Source: Brachynemurus nebulosus (Eukaryota > Arthropoda > Insecta > Neuroptera > Myrmeleontidae). Taken from it: a stretch of 64,000 nucleotides of DNA. Location: NCBI GenBank assembly GCA_035578155.1, contig JAPWDM010000005.1:20892877-20956876 (forward strand), given 5' to 3'. The position numbers and the translations under genes are program-made. Below, in pieces: positions 20,685 through 32,207 of this stretch (position 1 is the first letter of the stretch; each line of letters begins with the position of its first letter). Under the pieces are notes generated by a model. The model had not been told where the DNA came from. It made no database searches and saw nothing but the letters and a program-made list of their open reading frames with translations.

Positions 20685-22132
20685 TTAAATACATTGATCA
20701 TAATCATTAGGGTCATGAATAGCTGGGTAATGTGGATCACAAGGCGTCCCTTGTATTATTTCATCCACATATCCTTGAAACAATCGGAAATTGATTTCAT
20801 TTGGATCTAATTTTCGATATAAAAAGAATGGTAACTTGTTGCTCAATAACCAAACACTTTGGCGATCCTCTTCATCCACTTTTAGATCATTCGGGAACAC
20901 CATTGTATAATTATTTTGCTCAATAACGCCCAAATTGCTGCGGCTATACGGTTTATTTGAATTCCAACACTGGACACTGTTTCTGGTGACCATATTGAGG
21001 AAAAGTACACCATTACGATCCATTCCGGACGCGGAACAATGCCCATTCGGACCCCGACTACCTAAACGTACTATGGCATCAACATTATCGTTGAACTTAG
21101 TCTCATTCTGGAGATAAGACACTGGAATATAATATTCACTAGAACCGGACATTGGGTGATAGAATAATATACGGTCACTTTGCCCGGGGTGGTATGGACT
21201 TAAGGCCACTCCGAAAATTCCATCATTCCAATTGAACACTAGATCGTCAAGTTGATATCGTGTCGAAAGTGGCTCTGGGTAAAAGTATCCGTGCGTCAAA
21301 CGCCAACTTTTCCGTTGTTTGAAGTCGTAGACTAGTATCGCGTAACGCCACACGTCCGTGATGTAAGCAAACGCGTCGTTACATTTGTCGCCTCTGACGT
21401 CAACCACAATATTTGTAAACAGGCTGTTGTCTTTAACAAATTCTTTAGGAATTTCATACTGAATGATCAGTTCGTCAGTTTTCAAATCAAAAATAAATAT
21501 TGACGGGGGACAAATTTGTCGCGCCTTGATGGTGACTTCGACTTGACCCGAGTCGAGGACCCAAAGACGGCCACACGAGTCCGTGAAGATTCGGAATACC
21601 GATGTAAAAGTGTCACATCGCTCTGTAAAAGAATTCGTTTTTTATTTTACGAAATTTTCAACTATTTCGGAATGGTTTGCTTACCCAAGAAGCTATGCCA
21701 ATCCCAACTTGGATAAGGATTCAATTTTGGTGAAACTTCTTGTAAATTTTTTGGAATCCACGTTAGTGTGGCTGGTATACCTTTGTTCCATCGTGGTATC
21801 GTGATAAAAATACGATCTTTCCAAATTGCAATACCCAAGGGTAAATTATGTTCTGGTATATATTCTTCAGAAGTTATTGCAATGTCCCGTTCAACATCCG
21901 ACGAAAAAGCGAAATCCAATTGTTTCCATTGATGCAAAATGTTTAAAGGACCTAAACATTAAAGATAGAATTTAAAATGGAAGTAAAATGCAATAAATCG
22001 AGTGTAGTAGTTTACCGCTCTTTTCAGGGGAATATGTTTTTACGTTTTCGTGCGTTGAAGCTGTCTGTGGAGGTCTCACCAAAGACATTGATAGAAGCCA
22101 TTGCAAGTAACTGGCAATATTTGAGTTTTGCT
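20685..22132 (-). CDS. Yellow / major royal jelly protein family (5' incomplete)
   Basis: Three exons in phase: 22132-22016, 21951-21685 and 21622-20685, about 440 codons, the usual family length. Yellow proteins are secreted six-bladed beta-propellers linked to cuticle pigmentation, eggshell or dopachrome conversion. Landmarks: LDFAF at the mature start; LPLGIAIWKDRIFITIPRWNKGIPATL; YPSWDWHSF; CGRLWVLDSG; ICPPSIFIFDLKTDELI; FAYITDVWRYAILVYDF; FGVALSP; the CW of VQCWNSNKPY; and VFPNDLKV...VWLLSNKLP. The first visible exon starts after an acceptor (attacag) with QNSNIASYLQWLLSMSLV, which looks like part of a signal peptide. The true start exon was not found, although Met 22088 is in frame. Subfamily unassigned. 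Confidence 0.92.
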
Positions 22133-23117
22133 CTGTAATAGAGTAATATAACGATTTAATTACTATATCTATTAAACAGATAATTAAAATAATAATTATC
22201 GTTAAATTGCATATGCTTATAGAGTTATTTGACCTTTATTTTATTTTAATAATGAAATCATTTATGAATAAACTGTATTTTTAATTACTGTTGCATGATT
22301 GCACATGTGCATTTCAATTACTGTGTCTTATAGGGGAATTAATTACCTGTTATAATCTCAGATATTGTAGTATTTGTTTTTCATGAAGTGAAACTTCTTA
22401 TTGTGTGGAAATTTGTAAATTATTACAGCTAATGTTATATATTTATATAACGTAAGAAGTCCTTATTATCCTTTGAAAAGAATTCAACGGCTTACTACTC
22501 GTTATTTTTAATTTTCTTTTTTTTTTTTTGACTTAAATGTCATAAAGTATCTAAAAATTACAGGAGAAAACAATTTTCAAAGGTTTTCTGAGTATTTCGA
22601 AATGGTTGAAAAGACCATCACCAGAAACGAGATTGGAAAACAAAATTTAGGCTTAGAAAAAATTCTATATGATAAGATAGTGAAGATAAAAAAGTCAGTA
22701 AACTGATATTTTCAATACTAAACAAAAAAACGTCTCAGAAATTTACACGCTTTTTTCTCGAAACCACGTTTTAGAAACTGATGAGTAATATAACTTAGGA
22801 AATTTTTTTGCGCCTGATTTCAAATTTTAACTGCAGCTTGTTAGATAGATTATGTGTATTTTTTATAAATAATATATAGAATAAATTTTTCGTCAAAAAA
22901 AAAATAATACTTATAACAAATTTGAAAAAAATTATTATTATTAATAATTGTAGGTACTTCCAAAGAAAAATTAATTCCCCTAGGCGGTGTTTGGAAATTC
23001 TCACCTTAACCGTTTTCGAAATATTTGAAAAATTCTATTTTTACTCCAATTTTTGGAGAGCTATTTTACCTAAATTTGATAGATTTGAGCGTTACTTTAT
23101 GGTATTCCATATTTTAT

Positions 23118-23206
23118 ATTAGTAAATAAAAACACTTTACAAAATACCACTTTTATATTCAATAAAAGTGGTATTTTGTAAAGTAAAGTGTTTTCATTTA
23201 CTAATA
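23118..23206. repeat. ~89 bp near-perfect hairpin
   Basis: TTAGTAAATAAAAACACTTT...AAAATACCACTTTTAT is followed after a few bases by its reverse complement, with one 4 bp AAAG insertion in the right arm. Could be a tiny fold-back MITE or a cruciform; no flanking duplication is evident. Confidence 0.6.
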
Positions 23207-23520
23207 GTGATTTTAGTTCTTCAAATCGTTTTTCCGCCGAAAAAAATATGAGTTTCGTTTGCTGTTTACATGTTCAATATTTATCAAAATCGATAGACCC
23301 GCCCTCAGAACCATTAGGTACTTTTTAGTAGTATAACTCCTTTTATTAATGCTTTAAATAAAAAATTCTATTTCAAAGTAACTTATATAAAAATATTATA
23401 TGGATATTATTTCTGCGATTACTTTGAAAATTGTTATACATTATGAAATGAGGTAACCGTCCTCTAGGGAATACATGCTAACTATACATATACTGAAATG
23501 TTAATTTCTAATTTAATATA

Positions 23521-24107
23521 CACACACCGGCATAATTAGCGGAACATAAAAAAAATATAGAAACCTATTTATTAAACAAAGTTGGCGGTATTTTTTCATT
23601 TTTACTTAAAATAATATTGAAGTAACGAATCAATTGACTTTCCATAGAATTGTTTTTATTTATTATTGATGCAATTTTTTTTAAGAGATCTGTCACTTTC
23701 GAATTCAAATGCCGTTTCTTCTCAATGTGGTCAAGCTTCAAACTGCCGTAATTGAAGGATGGCAAAGACTGCCCCAGGAAACTATAGATAACATCCTTCT
23801 GAGTATAGAAAAACGAATGGAAGCTTTGATAAGAGCACGGGAGGAACTAGGCGGGATTAAAACGCTTTGTTTCATTTTCTATATGTTAAATAATCTTTAA
23901 CTTGAATTATTCTTAGACGACATAAGATTCCAAAAATTTTCCATTTTATATGGTTACTTGTTTTGCTACCGAAAATAAATGTATATCGACTTGTGAACAT
24001 GTAATTTTAAGTGAATAATTAAATAAGATTAATATTTTCTTGAAATTAAATGGTCTGTTTGATTTTTACAGATATTTTGTATGTTCCGCTAATTCTGCCG
24101 GTGTGTG
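23521..24107 (+). mobile_element. Decayed Tc1-type transposon with transposase C-terminus
   Basis: The terminal repeats are CACACACCGGCATAATTAGC at the left and its near-perfect reverse complement at the right, each bordered by TA (23519-23520, 24108-24109). Inside, the + frame near 23709-23900 includes EGWQRLPQETIDNILLSIEK, the standard end of Tc1 transposases (W..IP.ETI..L..SM..R). Upstream transposase sequence is missing, so this is an internally deleted, non-functional copy. Confidence 0.85.
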
Positions 24108-24795
24108 TAGATAAACACCTATGGCACTTGATATTAGTTTATATAAATTAAGAAATTACGTAACGAAAGTATTTTTTAAAAGAAAAAAATAATGATTTGT
24201 TGTAATCGCATGGGTATCATTATTTTATAGGAATTACGGTCATTTCTGAATTATCAAAACGTTACATTTTCTTGTAATTAATGACATTTTAATAGGCTCA
24301 CTCCATATATTAATTGAAATAATTAAATGAAATTAGATTGAAACGAGGAGATATTGAAAAATAAATAAAATAAATTACTTTGGTTTTCTACAAACCACCA
24401 TTTTCATCTGCTACAGTTATTTATTTATTTATTTTTTTTTTTATTAAACTTTCTGTTTTTTAAAGATCCAAATGTTTTTTATAAGGAGGTACGTTCATAA
24501 TACTACTACTCGGAAATATAGTAGTTAAATAAGTAGTAAAAATTTTTTAAATTTATAATGTCAGTGGTAAGATGTTCAAATTTTTGCCAAAGCATACTTT
24601 GAAACTATAGAAACAATAATAAATAATCAATATACATATGTATATTTTTAGAATTACATATGACATTATATATTAAATCAGACATAGCCAACTTTTTTAT
24701 TATATTAAGTCGTGCGAAATAATTTCCCACTGCCATTTCCGCATAGTGTGGGCAATTGTTAATTTTTTTTTACATATAGTTAGCCGTGCACAAAG

Positions 24796-24942
24796 CACTA
24801 TACTTTTTCTACGAGCACATTTTTTCTTGTAAAATTTAACATAAATAATTAAAATAAAATTTAAATAAGTAGTAAAAATTTTATTTTAATTATTTATGTT
24901 AAATTTTACAAGAATAAATGTGCTCGTAGAAAAAGTATAGTG
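24796..24942. repeat. 147 bp palindrome
   Basis: CACTATACTTTTTCTACGAG...AACATAAATAATTAAAATAA is followed almost immediately by its reverse complement. Arms are ~65 bp with one or two differences. It abuts the hairpin at 24951-25048; the two may form one compound element. Confidence 0.65.
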
Positions 24943-24950
24943 TAAAATAT

Positions 24951-25048
24951 GTGGGAAAAGCTTATTTCTCACTAATATGAATTGTTGCGCGAGCCCGCAG
25001 GGCGAGTGAGAAAACTCATATTCGTGAGAAATAAGCCTCTTTTCCCAC
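24951..25048. repeat. Hairpin element A (arms GTGGGAAAAG...)
   Basis: The left arm GTGGGAAAAGCTTATTTCTC(AC) pairs with GTGAGAAATAAGCCTCTTTTCCCAC. The GC-rich loop carries GCGCGAGCCCGCAGGGCGAG. It is followed by TTATTGTACAATATA. It shares architecture with 27914-28048 and 63861-64000 but not arm sequence. Confidence 0.6.
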
Positions 25049-25063
25049 TTATTGTACAATATA

Positions 25064-26197
25064 GGGTTGACCGGGGTAATTGTGAATGGATTTTCATGAG
25101 TTGAGATAAAAGCGTTGTTTTAAGTATTTTTTATTTTATATATCACATTATGGTTGATTTATTTTTAATTCTACATTATTCAGGATGCACCACACAAATT
25201 TTGAGCAAATTCGTATGAAAAACAAAAATTTTATAAGCCATTCACATTTCCCCAGTGCGGTTTTGCAAATCTTATGAATTTCGGGGTAAATGTGAATGCC
25301 ATCAGAAAAATTATTTAGAATGGATTACAAGAGGAGTGAAGTACATCAGAGTAAGGACCAACTCAAGTTCTTCATATTTACCACACTTTCAAATTTTTCA
25401 TCATACTTTAGCGATCACAATTTCTCTTTGTTTAATGCAAGTTACGCACACCTCAAATTTGTACAAAAAATCAAGGTTAAATAAAAATAACAAAAATTGT
25501 AAGAACAAATTTGTTACAAGCTAAAAATGATATTTTGATGATATTTTGTCATTTTATCAAATAAAAAATAAAAAAATTACATGATTTTCACACAAAAACA
25601 AGGAAAATAAGACTTTTTCAAGGAAATACATTCAGTTTACATGAACAAAAAACAACAATCTATTTTTTTGTGTTGTTTGTACAACGGAAACTTGTACAAT
25701 AATGTCATTGTACATCATCATCAACATTTTCAACTCTGAAAAGGACACTACTGAAATTTTTGACCGGATGGGGGCATTTGTGAATGACGTTCACAATTAC
25801 CCCGGAATTTTAAAATCATGGGGTAATTGTGAATTGGTAATAAATTGTCCAATTTCTTTAGCAGTTAATAAGGAACCCCCTCAGGCTTTAGACCACTTCT
25901 TTAGAAGTACCTTTATCCATTTCTTACCTTTTAAAAAAAAGAAAATGTATTTAAAAAAATTTTTTTTTTTGAGGATTGGTCGAAGTAAGATACACAAAAT
26001 TTTGCAAATTTTGGTTTTTTCAAAATAAAAAAAAAGATACTAAGTAATACTTGGAGAATTGTTATGAAATTTTAATAGCATATTAAGAAAGGACAGAAAA
26101 ACATACTAAGATTTGATTTTTAACAAAATTAATATTATTTTAGAAATTATAGGCGCCGTTCACAATTGCCTCAATTCACATTTACTCCGGTCAACCC
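25064..26197. mobile_element. 1.1 kb TA-flanked TIR element with GGGGTAATTGTGAAT repeats
   Basis: GGGTTGACCGGGGTAATTGT at the left is mirrored at the right (TTTACTCCGGTCAACCC), with TA at 25062-25063 and 26198-26199. The motif GGGGTAA(A/T)TGTGAAT and its complement recur inside (about 25282, 25788, 25820). Short frames exist but no transposase motif was recognised. Probably a non-autonomous Tc1/mariner/pogo-group element. Confidence 0.7.
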
Positions 26198-26862
26198 TAC
26201 TATTTTGAAACAATAATTTATTTTTTTACTATGCATTTGGAGTATTTTACCTCACAACGTCACGTACAAATTTGCTAATTTGCCTCTTATTATATAACGG
26301 GGTTTCGATAAAATGCGATACAAAAAGTAATGTGATTTTTTTTTTTGCAAAAATTTAAGAGCTAACTGTAGGTATGTACTAACTAGTTTTTATACATTTG
26401 ATAAGATAAGTAAGGGGTGAATTGCATCATAGTAATTTAAATTTGAAAATACTTAATTGTTTTGGCAAAATATTTATAAACATAATTTTTTTTTTTATTA
26501 AATACGTTTACCTAATACCAATTTGTCAAATATTTTTTGATTGCAAAAAATAATTAACCATTATCCATATACATACTTAAGTAGGTACCTATATTTTAAT
26601 TTTTAATTTTACTTAATTTTGTCAGTGTCCGTATTTTAAACAATCATAATAATCAATAACTTTAAAGTAGGTAATTATTATTATATTTTTACATTAATTT
26701 TTTCTTATTAAAAAAAAAATCGTTCAAGCTGGAAATAAAAGTGTAAAATGAATTAGATTGTAACTAATAATGTATAGTTATAGTTGTACTATTTCGTAAC
26801 TTTTGATTAAGATATGAGATAATTTTGTTTATTAATTATTAAAAACAATTTACTTTCCTTAC

Positions 26863-27214
26863 CATTACTATTCCTATTTCTATAATGTGAATATTCATCA
26901 AATGGTCCTTCCTGTTGATAACCGGATGAAGTCAAATATGGCGCGTTATTATCTTGATGACTTGCCCCACTATATCCTTGTTGACTATAATCATATTTTT
27001 GATAATCATCGAAATGATTCGATGACGTACGACTATATTTAACACGAGGTTGATAATTTGGCACTGTATATGGTTGATGTGAGTATTGATGACTTCCAAA
27101 ATTTGATATGATGTTATTGGAACTTGTGGCTACTGTTTTTGGAGCCGGATTCCATGATGGATAGAATAGGGCCGGTTGTGCTGGAAGGGCGGTCGGTGAG
27201 AGTGTTAATGCCAT
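26863..27214 (-). CDS. First coding exon of a Tyr/Ser/Gln-rich protein (partial)
   Basis: ATG at 27214 (tcaaaATGGC, a good start context) opens 117 codons ending in a consensus donor (AATG|gtaagg) in phase 1. The N-terminus, MALTLSPTALPAQPALFYPS, is followed by a low-complexity region rich in Tyr, Ser, Gln, His and Asn (SHQYSHQPYTVPNYQP, DDYQKYDYSQQGYSGASHQD). Such composition is common at the start of RNA-binding and transcription proteins, but no domain is visible and I do not recognise the gene. Codon use and GC content stand out from the surroundings, so coding status is fairly sure. Later exons were not found. Confidence 0.65.
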
Positions 27215-27913
27215 TTTGACGACATGGGGTCAGAGAGTTTTGATCTGAGATTAAAATTTGAGTTAATGATTAGGATGTCTGAATATGTTTGTGACGTTTT
27301 CTTTTGTAAGAATTTGATATTTTCTTTTGTAAAAATTTGTATTGTTCCTTTCAAGAATTACTTAAGCGGAAACTAACATACTTAAAATAATTATAATAAT
27401 TACATTAATTTTTTTTAATAATACTTTTTAATTTCTTGAAATAAAACTATTAAAAAATAGTTTTGACAGCTCAGTTTGTATTATTTTGGAAAAGAATAAA
27501 ATGTAAGAATATCTGCCTACGATTCAAAATGGGGACAATCATTTTATTACTTTTTATTACTCATGCGGGAGAAGTACTAACTTGGCGCACACATTTCTGT
27601 ACACAAAATAGCTGTTTGCCCACTGTACTCTTCCCGCATACTTTTTTGCGTGTGGAAAGTAACTTTCCACATGCAAATTGACAATAAAACACGCAAAATT
27701 TAAACAAAACACACAAAGCCGCCTCTTAATTTTTCATTTAATAAATATTTCATAATTATTTCTATAGAAACCACCAACAAAGTAATTTAAACGATAATTA
27801 ATTCAGAAAAAAAGACGAACACTTAAAAATATTATTTTAAAAAGTAATAAAAATGTCAAAAATAGTGATAATCTGATAATAATAGAAAAAAGTATGTGAA
27901 ATTCGTAATAAAA

Positions 27914-28048
27914 AATAGTATGTGCAACTCGTGCGGGATTGTCGGTTGCCCCACTCAAGCGAATGAGCGCACGAACGTAGTGAGTGCGCTCAACTTCGCT
28001 TTCGTGGGCAATCGACAATTTCCCGCACTTATTGCACAATATACTATT
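27914..28048. repeat. Hairpin element B (arms GTGCGGGATTGTCGGTTGCC...)
   Basis: Outer flanks AATAGTA and TACTATT are inverted. Arms GTGCGGGATTGTCGGTTGCC and GGGCAATCGACAATTTCCCGCAC pair well. The loop holds GAGCGCACGAACGTAGTGAG followed by TGCGCTC, itself a small stem. TTATTGCACAATATA follows the right arm, matching the right flank of element A. Confidence 0.65.
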
Positions 28049-31000
28049 CTTTTATTTTTAAAGGAATAAAAATTATCCAACTACATAATCATTGTTTACA
28101 TTATTAAATCATAATTGCATTTGCAACGCATAATTGGTTAATTAAAAGATCCTTAAATAAATCTGATTGGATACATAATTTTTATTTTGTTTATATAAGA
28201 TACGAAAGTTTCTTCATTTTTATCAAAACAATTTATTTGATTGGTCAAAACCACTTAAAAAGATCCATACTTTAGAAGCTTTAGAATACCGGTTTTTAAA
28301 TTTAATTCTTTAATAAATATTTCTATGAAAATTATGGTATTTTAGCAACATCTTTCTTTTGATTTTATTGGTAAAGTATATTTTGTATTAAATAAAGGTT
28401 TTAATATAAATTTCTTGTACAAATATAATTGATAATAATTAAGTTTAATATTTAATTAATGAACCGTTTAGCTAATTAAAACATTATTTAACATTAGTGA
28501 AAATCAAAGAAACAATAAAAATTTATTATTATAGCGCGGGTATTGAAAGGAAGTGAATTTGTAAAATCCGAGGAGCACAGTATATCAATTAAAATATCGT
28601 CAGAAGAGTTGTAAGATTAATATTTTGAATATTACAGGTCAATTTTTGTAAATATTTCTTTTTATTCTCTAACCTATTAAACAAAAATTGAGGCGTGAAT
28701 AAAAACCATAGAATACCTACATTCTTTCAACATTTCGCTTAGTTTTTGAAAAATACCGACTTCTTCGAAGAAATTTTATTTCCATGACCCTAAAATTTAA
28801 AGGTGGGTTTTACGGATTTCGATGTATTGAACAAAAAATAAAGAATACTATTTTTGGATAATTCGCTTAGTTTTCGAAATGTATAGATTTTTTCGAGCAT
28901 ATTTTTAATTTTATTTTGAAGCTATGAAATAAAAATTCCCTAAAAAAAAACCAATATGTCAGGAAAACTGAGATAAATTGTGCTTCAGTCGACTTCTTAA
29001 GTAAAACCTACTGCACTACCGATGCAAGTTTTCGTGCTAGTTCGCTTGCAGGATTTTTTTACCGGGTGTTTGATAACTGGCTCAACGTTTAAACTAGCAA
29101 GCAATCCTGCATGAAAAATAGCACGAAATCTATCACTAAAATTAAGCAAGTTCGCATGCAGCAGAACCATCAGTGTAACAGTGTAGCATGCAGAACTACC
29201 ATCAGAACTTCAAACAAGCGAATTATCTCGAAAACAAACATCGTGTGCGGCAGGCTTAAGAAATAGTGAGGGAAATGGTGAGTGAAAAAAATGAGGCAGA
29301 AAATTGACCAGGAATTGGAAAATATTAATCTTTGAACCTTTTGAACATTGTATATCAGTTGTAATAAAACTTCTTCTTCGGATTTTGCACACTCACCTCC
29401 TTAGAACTCCCGTTTTAATACAAATTTTCATTTTTTTTAAAACATATTTGAAAAACAAAACACTTAATTAAGACACTTCAAAAAATTGTTCTTTTTCTTT
29501 TTGATACAAACAATTTCAAAGTAAAATTTATTAATTTGTTTTATATTTATACGCACAAATTGATTTAATGTAAGCCGCAAATCGTTTAGTTCATGGTGAA
29601 TTTGATACTGAATTAAAAGTATATAAAAATCAAATAAAAAAAAATTTGTATAAAAATTAAAAATAGAAGAAAAACGGAAATCAATCACTTGAATGATGAT
29701 GGCGTTATATAAAAAGATAATTAACATTTAATAAGTTAAGAAAAAAAAAATACAAACATTTACTTTGTGATTGTTAAAACTGAATTGCTTTAACAATGAT
29801 AAAAGTTGATGCTTTTTTACACTTGAATTTAAGTATACGAAATTATAAACGTTATAAATTGAAATGTACTTTCATAATGATAGTAGAGAAGCTGATTAGA
29901 CATTATATTATTTGGTTTGATCGAGTTTAAGGTAGGGAGACATATGTGATTCTGTTTATAAATTTTAGTACATGTGTATTGATTTGTAAAAGTTCTTATT
30001 CTTAATTCCCAAGGGATTACAAATAATATATGACCTCATGCTTCCACTATAAGAGTAATATGTGGGTTCGGTTAATATAACTGATCAATATTTTTGAAAC
30101 TACAGAGGTATAGTGGATTTCATTTATAACGACTTCGATGACTGTAATGGTTTGGGAAATAACGATTTTTATAAATATAGAGGCGATAGAGGCGAATTCT
30201 TCTCTTTCTAGGAAGAAAGAACATTACTTACATTTCATTGTATTGTTTGCTTTCAATGGCACACTTTCCAGGATCGGAATAAGATAATTTTTAAGCGTCC
30301 TCTAACCGTAACGATGCGTATTTCAACCTGATCCTTTAATCTTTATAGTACATTTTCAAAACAATTTCCTTGAACAGGAAGTAATTTATATTTTTTGTAA
30401 TAAAAAAAATATTTCTAGTTTCAACAATACAAGTTTTTTAATTTAGTTAAATATATTTTTTGATTTAAAAAAATATTTTTTTATTCAGAGAAATATTTTT
30501 TTGATTTAAAGAAAAAAAAATCAAAAAAATTTTTAGTCTTTAAATAAGAAAGAAGTTGTTTTGAGAGTGAAATTTTACCACCGAGTTGTAACTTGTAATC
30601 GTCTGATCACACTATTCGTGGGATTAAAACAAATTATACACATTAGCCCTTTTAATACAATAAAAGGTATGAAAGCTCTAACGGCAATTTAATTTTATTA
30701 TCCAGCCCTTACTTATCCGTTATGCATCTCTATCCATTTTCTTTCCATTCGAAAAAACTAAATTAAGTAAAATCAGAAGGGGACAGCGAAAAAACTTCCT
30801 TTGTTCGACTAATAAAGAAATTGGGTACACTTTCTTCCTAGTTGAATTTTTAAGTGAAGTTAAAATGATGTCGATTTTTTAGGAACTCACTATACAGTTC
30901 GATCACAGTTTAGCATCCATTGGCCATTAATTGGTAGATTTTGGCGCCCTAGGTGGTCGCCTAATTCGGCTAAATTGTTGCACAGGCTCTGACACTTTTT

Positions 31001-31288
31001 TATTTTTATACAGTTTATAAATAGATAAACAAGAATGTTTAAAAAATTAGAAAAGATGAAAATATTTACTTCACTAATAAATAATTTATAAGATTCGACG
31101 AATCGACTTTATGTTTAACAATATTTTCAAAATTTTTTACGTAAAAATGCGGAATTATGGGATTACATAATAAAGAGTAAAGAAACTAAATAAAAACATG
31201 TAGATTATATAGATTAATTTCCTATGTATAATAAAAGTATTTAACAAATAAAATACATAATATTCTATACCAATTTATTAGGATGCCA

Positions 31289-31515
31289 TACTTAAAAGGT
31301 AAGAAAGAGGGAACCCTAAAGGTTCGAAGTCCGCTTGTAGGGCGCGGACTTATGGTCAATTCTTTAGTAACTACCAGTACTACCATTCATAGCAATAGTC
31401 ATACCTAAAAGGTAAGAAAACGGGAACCCTAAAGGCTTGATGTCCGTTTGTAGGGCGCGGACTCATGGCCAATTTTTTAGTAATTATACCAGTAGGTACT
31501 ACCATTCATATATAC
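31289..31515 (+). repeat. Two-copy tandem repeat, 113 bp period
   Basis: TAAAAGGTAAGAAAG...GGGAACCCTAAAGG...GTAGGGCGCGGACT...TTTTTTAGTAA...TACTACCATTCAT occurs twice, the second copy 113 bp after the first, with about 85-90% identity by eye. Two copies only; origin unknown. Confidence 0.75.
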
Positions 31516-31839
31516 TATATAGTAGTCATAATAGTAAATATGATAAACAATTGTAACAATATAATTATATTTAGCATAGGTAGGTATACCCCGTCTCAAA
31601 AATTTAGTTCAGATTTTTAAAATTAGATAAACTAATTAGATAAATACACAATTATTAGAACAGTTAGACGATCATCCAACCATGATTTTCAAAACAGTGA
31701 TTCCCGTACCGTTTATAGTACCATCATTTTTAACTTTGTTATTAATGGTTTTAAAATAAAGTATGTAACTAAACAAACTTAGCTAACCGTGTTAAGTAAA
31801 TAATCTTATATGGATAAGTATAATTGATCGTAATTCGTG

Positions 31840-32207
31840 ACATACACAGAGTACAGAGGTAACACTGCTATCTCTATACTACTGAAACCAGTGTAACCAA
31901 ACAATGATGGAAAATATTCCACCAATATGTTATATATGTGTACTCGGTGGTCTATGTTGTGTGTGTGAGTGAGGTAACCTATCTTGCATACGCCTATATG
32001 TATAATACTGCATACGTATATATGTGTATGTATACCGTGTAATACGGCGGTGGCAATAATGACTATAACAACCAAAACAATTGATCTACGCTCATCGATT
32101 GCCACCGAACGAGTGAATACTAAGTAGTCTAATGTGCCCAGAAATGCACACTGCTGATTACAGAAAAGAAATAGTAGCGTTCCTTTTGATATATTCTGTG
32201 GTAACAT
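31840..32207 (-). repeat. Dispersed repeat, copy 2 (inverse of 17330-17690)
   Basis: Reverse-strand counterpart of the segment at 17330-17690: CAGAGTACAGAGGTAACACT, CTACTGAAACCAGTGTAACC, TGTGTGAGTGAGGTAACCT, TATACCGTGTAATACGGCGG and AACAATTGATCTACGCTCAT follow in the mirrored order. The two copies differ by scattered substitutions and indels. Confidence 0.55.

Larger units (their letters stand above)
22133..26862. other. Repeat-rich interval without confirmed exons
   Basis: Contains a small hairpin, a Tc1 remnant, a ~147 bp palindrome, a short hairpin element and a 1.1 kb TIR element (listed separately). The missing first exon of the yellow-family gene and later exons of the gene starting at 27214 could lie here, but none could be defended by eye. 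A candidate ATG at 22393 (-) meets an in-frame stop after eight codons. Confidence 0.4.

Noticed and set aside
22370..22400. ATG at 22393 (-) as the start exon of the yellow-family gene
   Set aside because: The frame hits TGA after eight codons, before the nearby donor-like site.
31806..32207. 133-residue hydrophobic minus-strand frame
   Set aside because: It lies within the dispersed repeat, and the frame is not preserved in the copy at 17330-17690.
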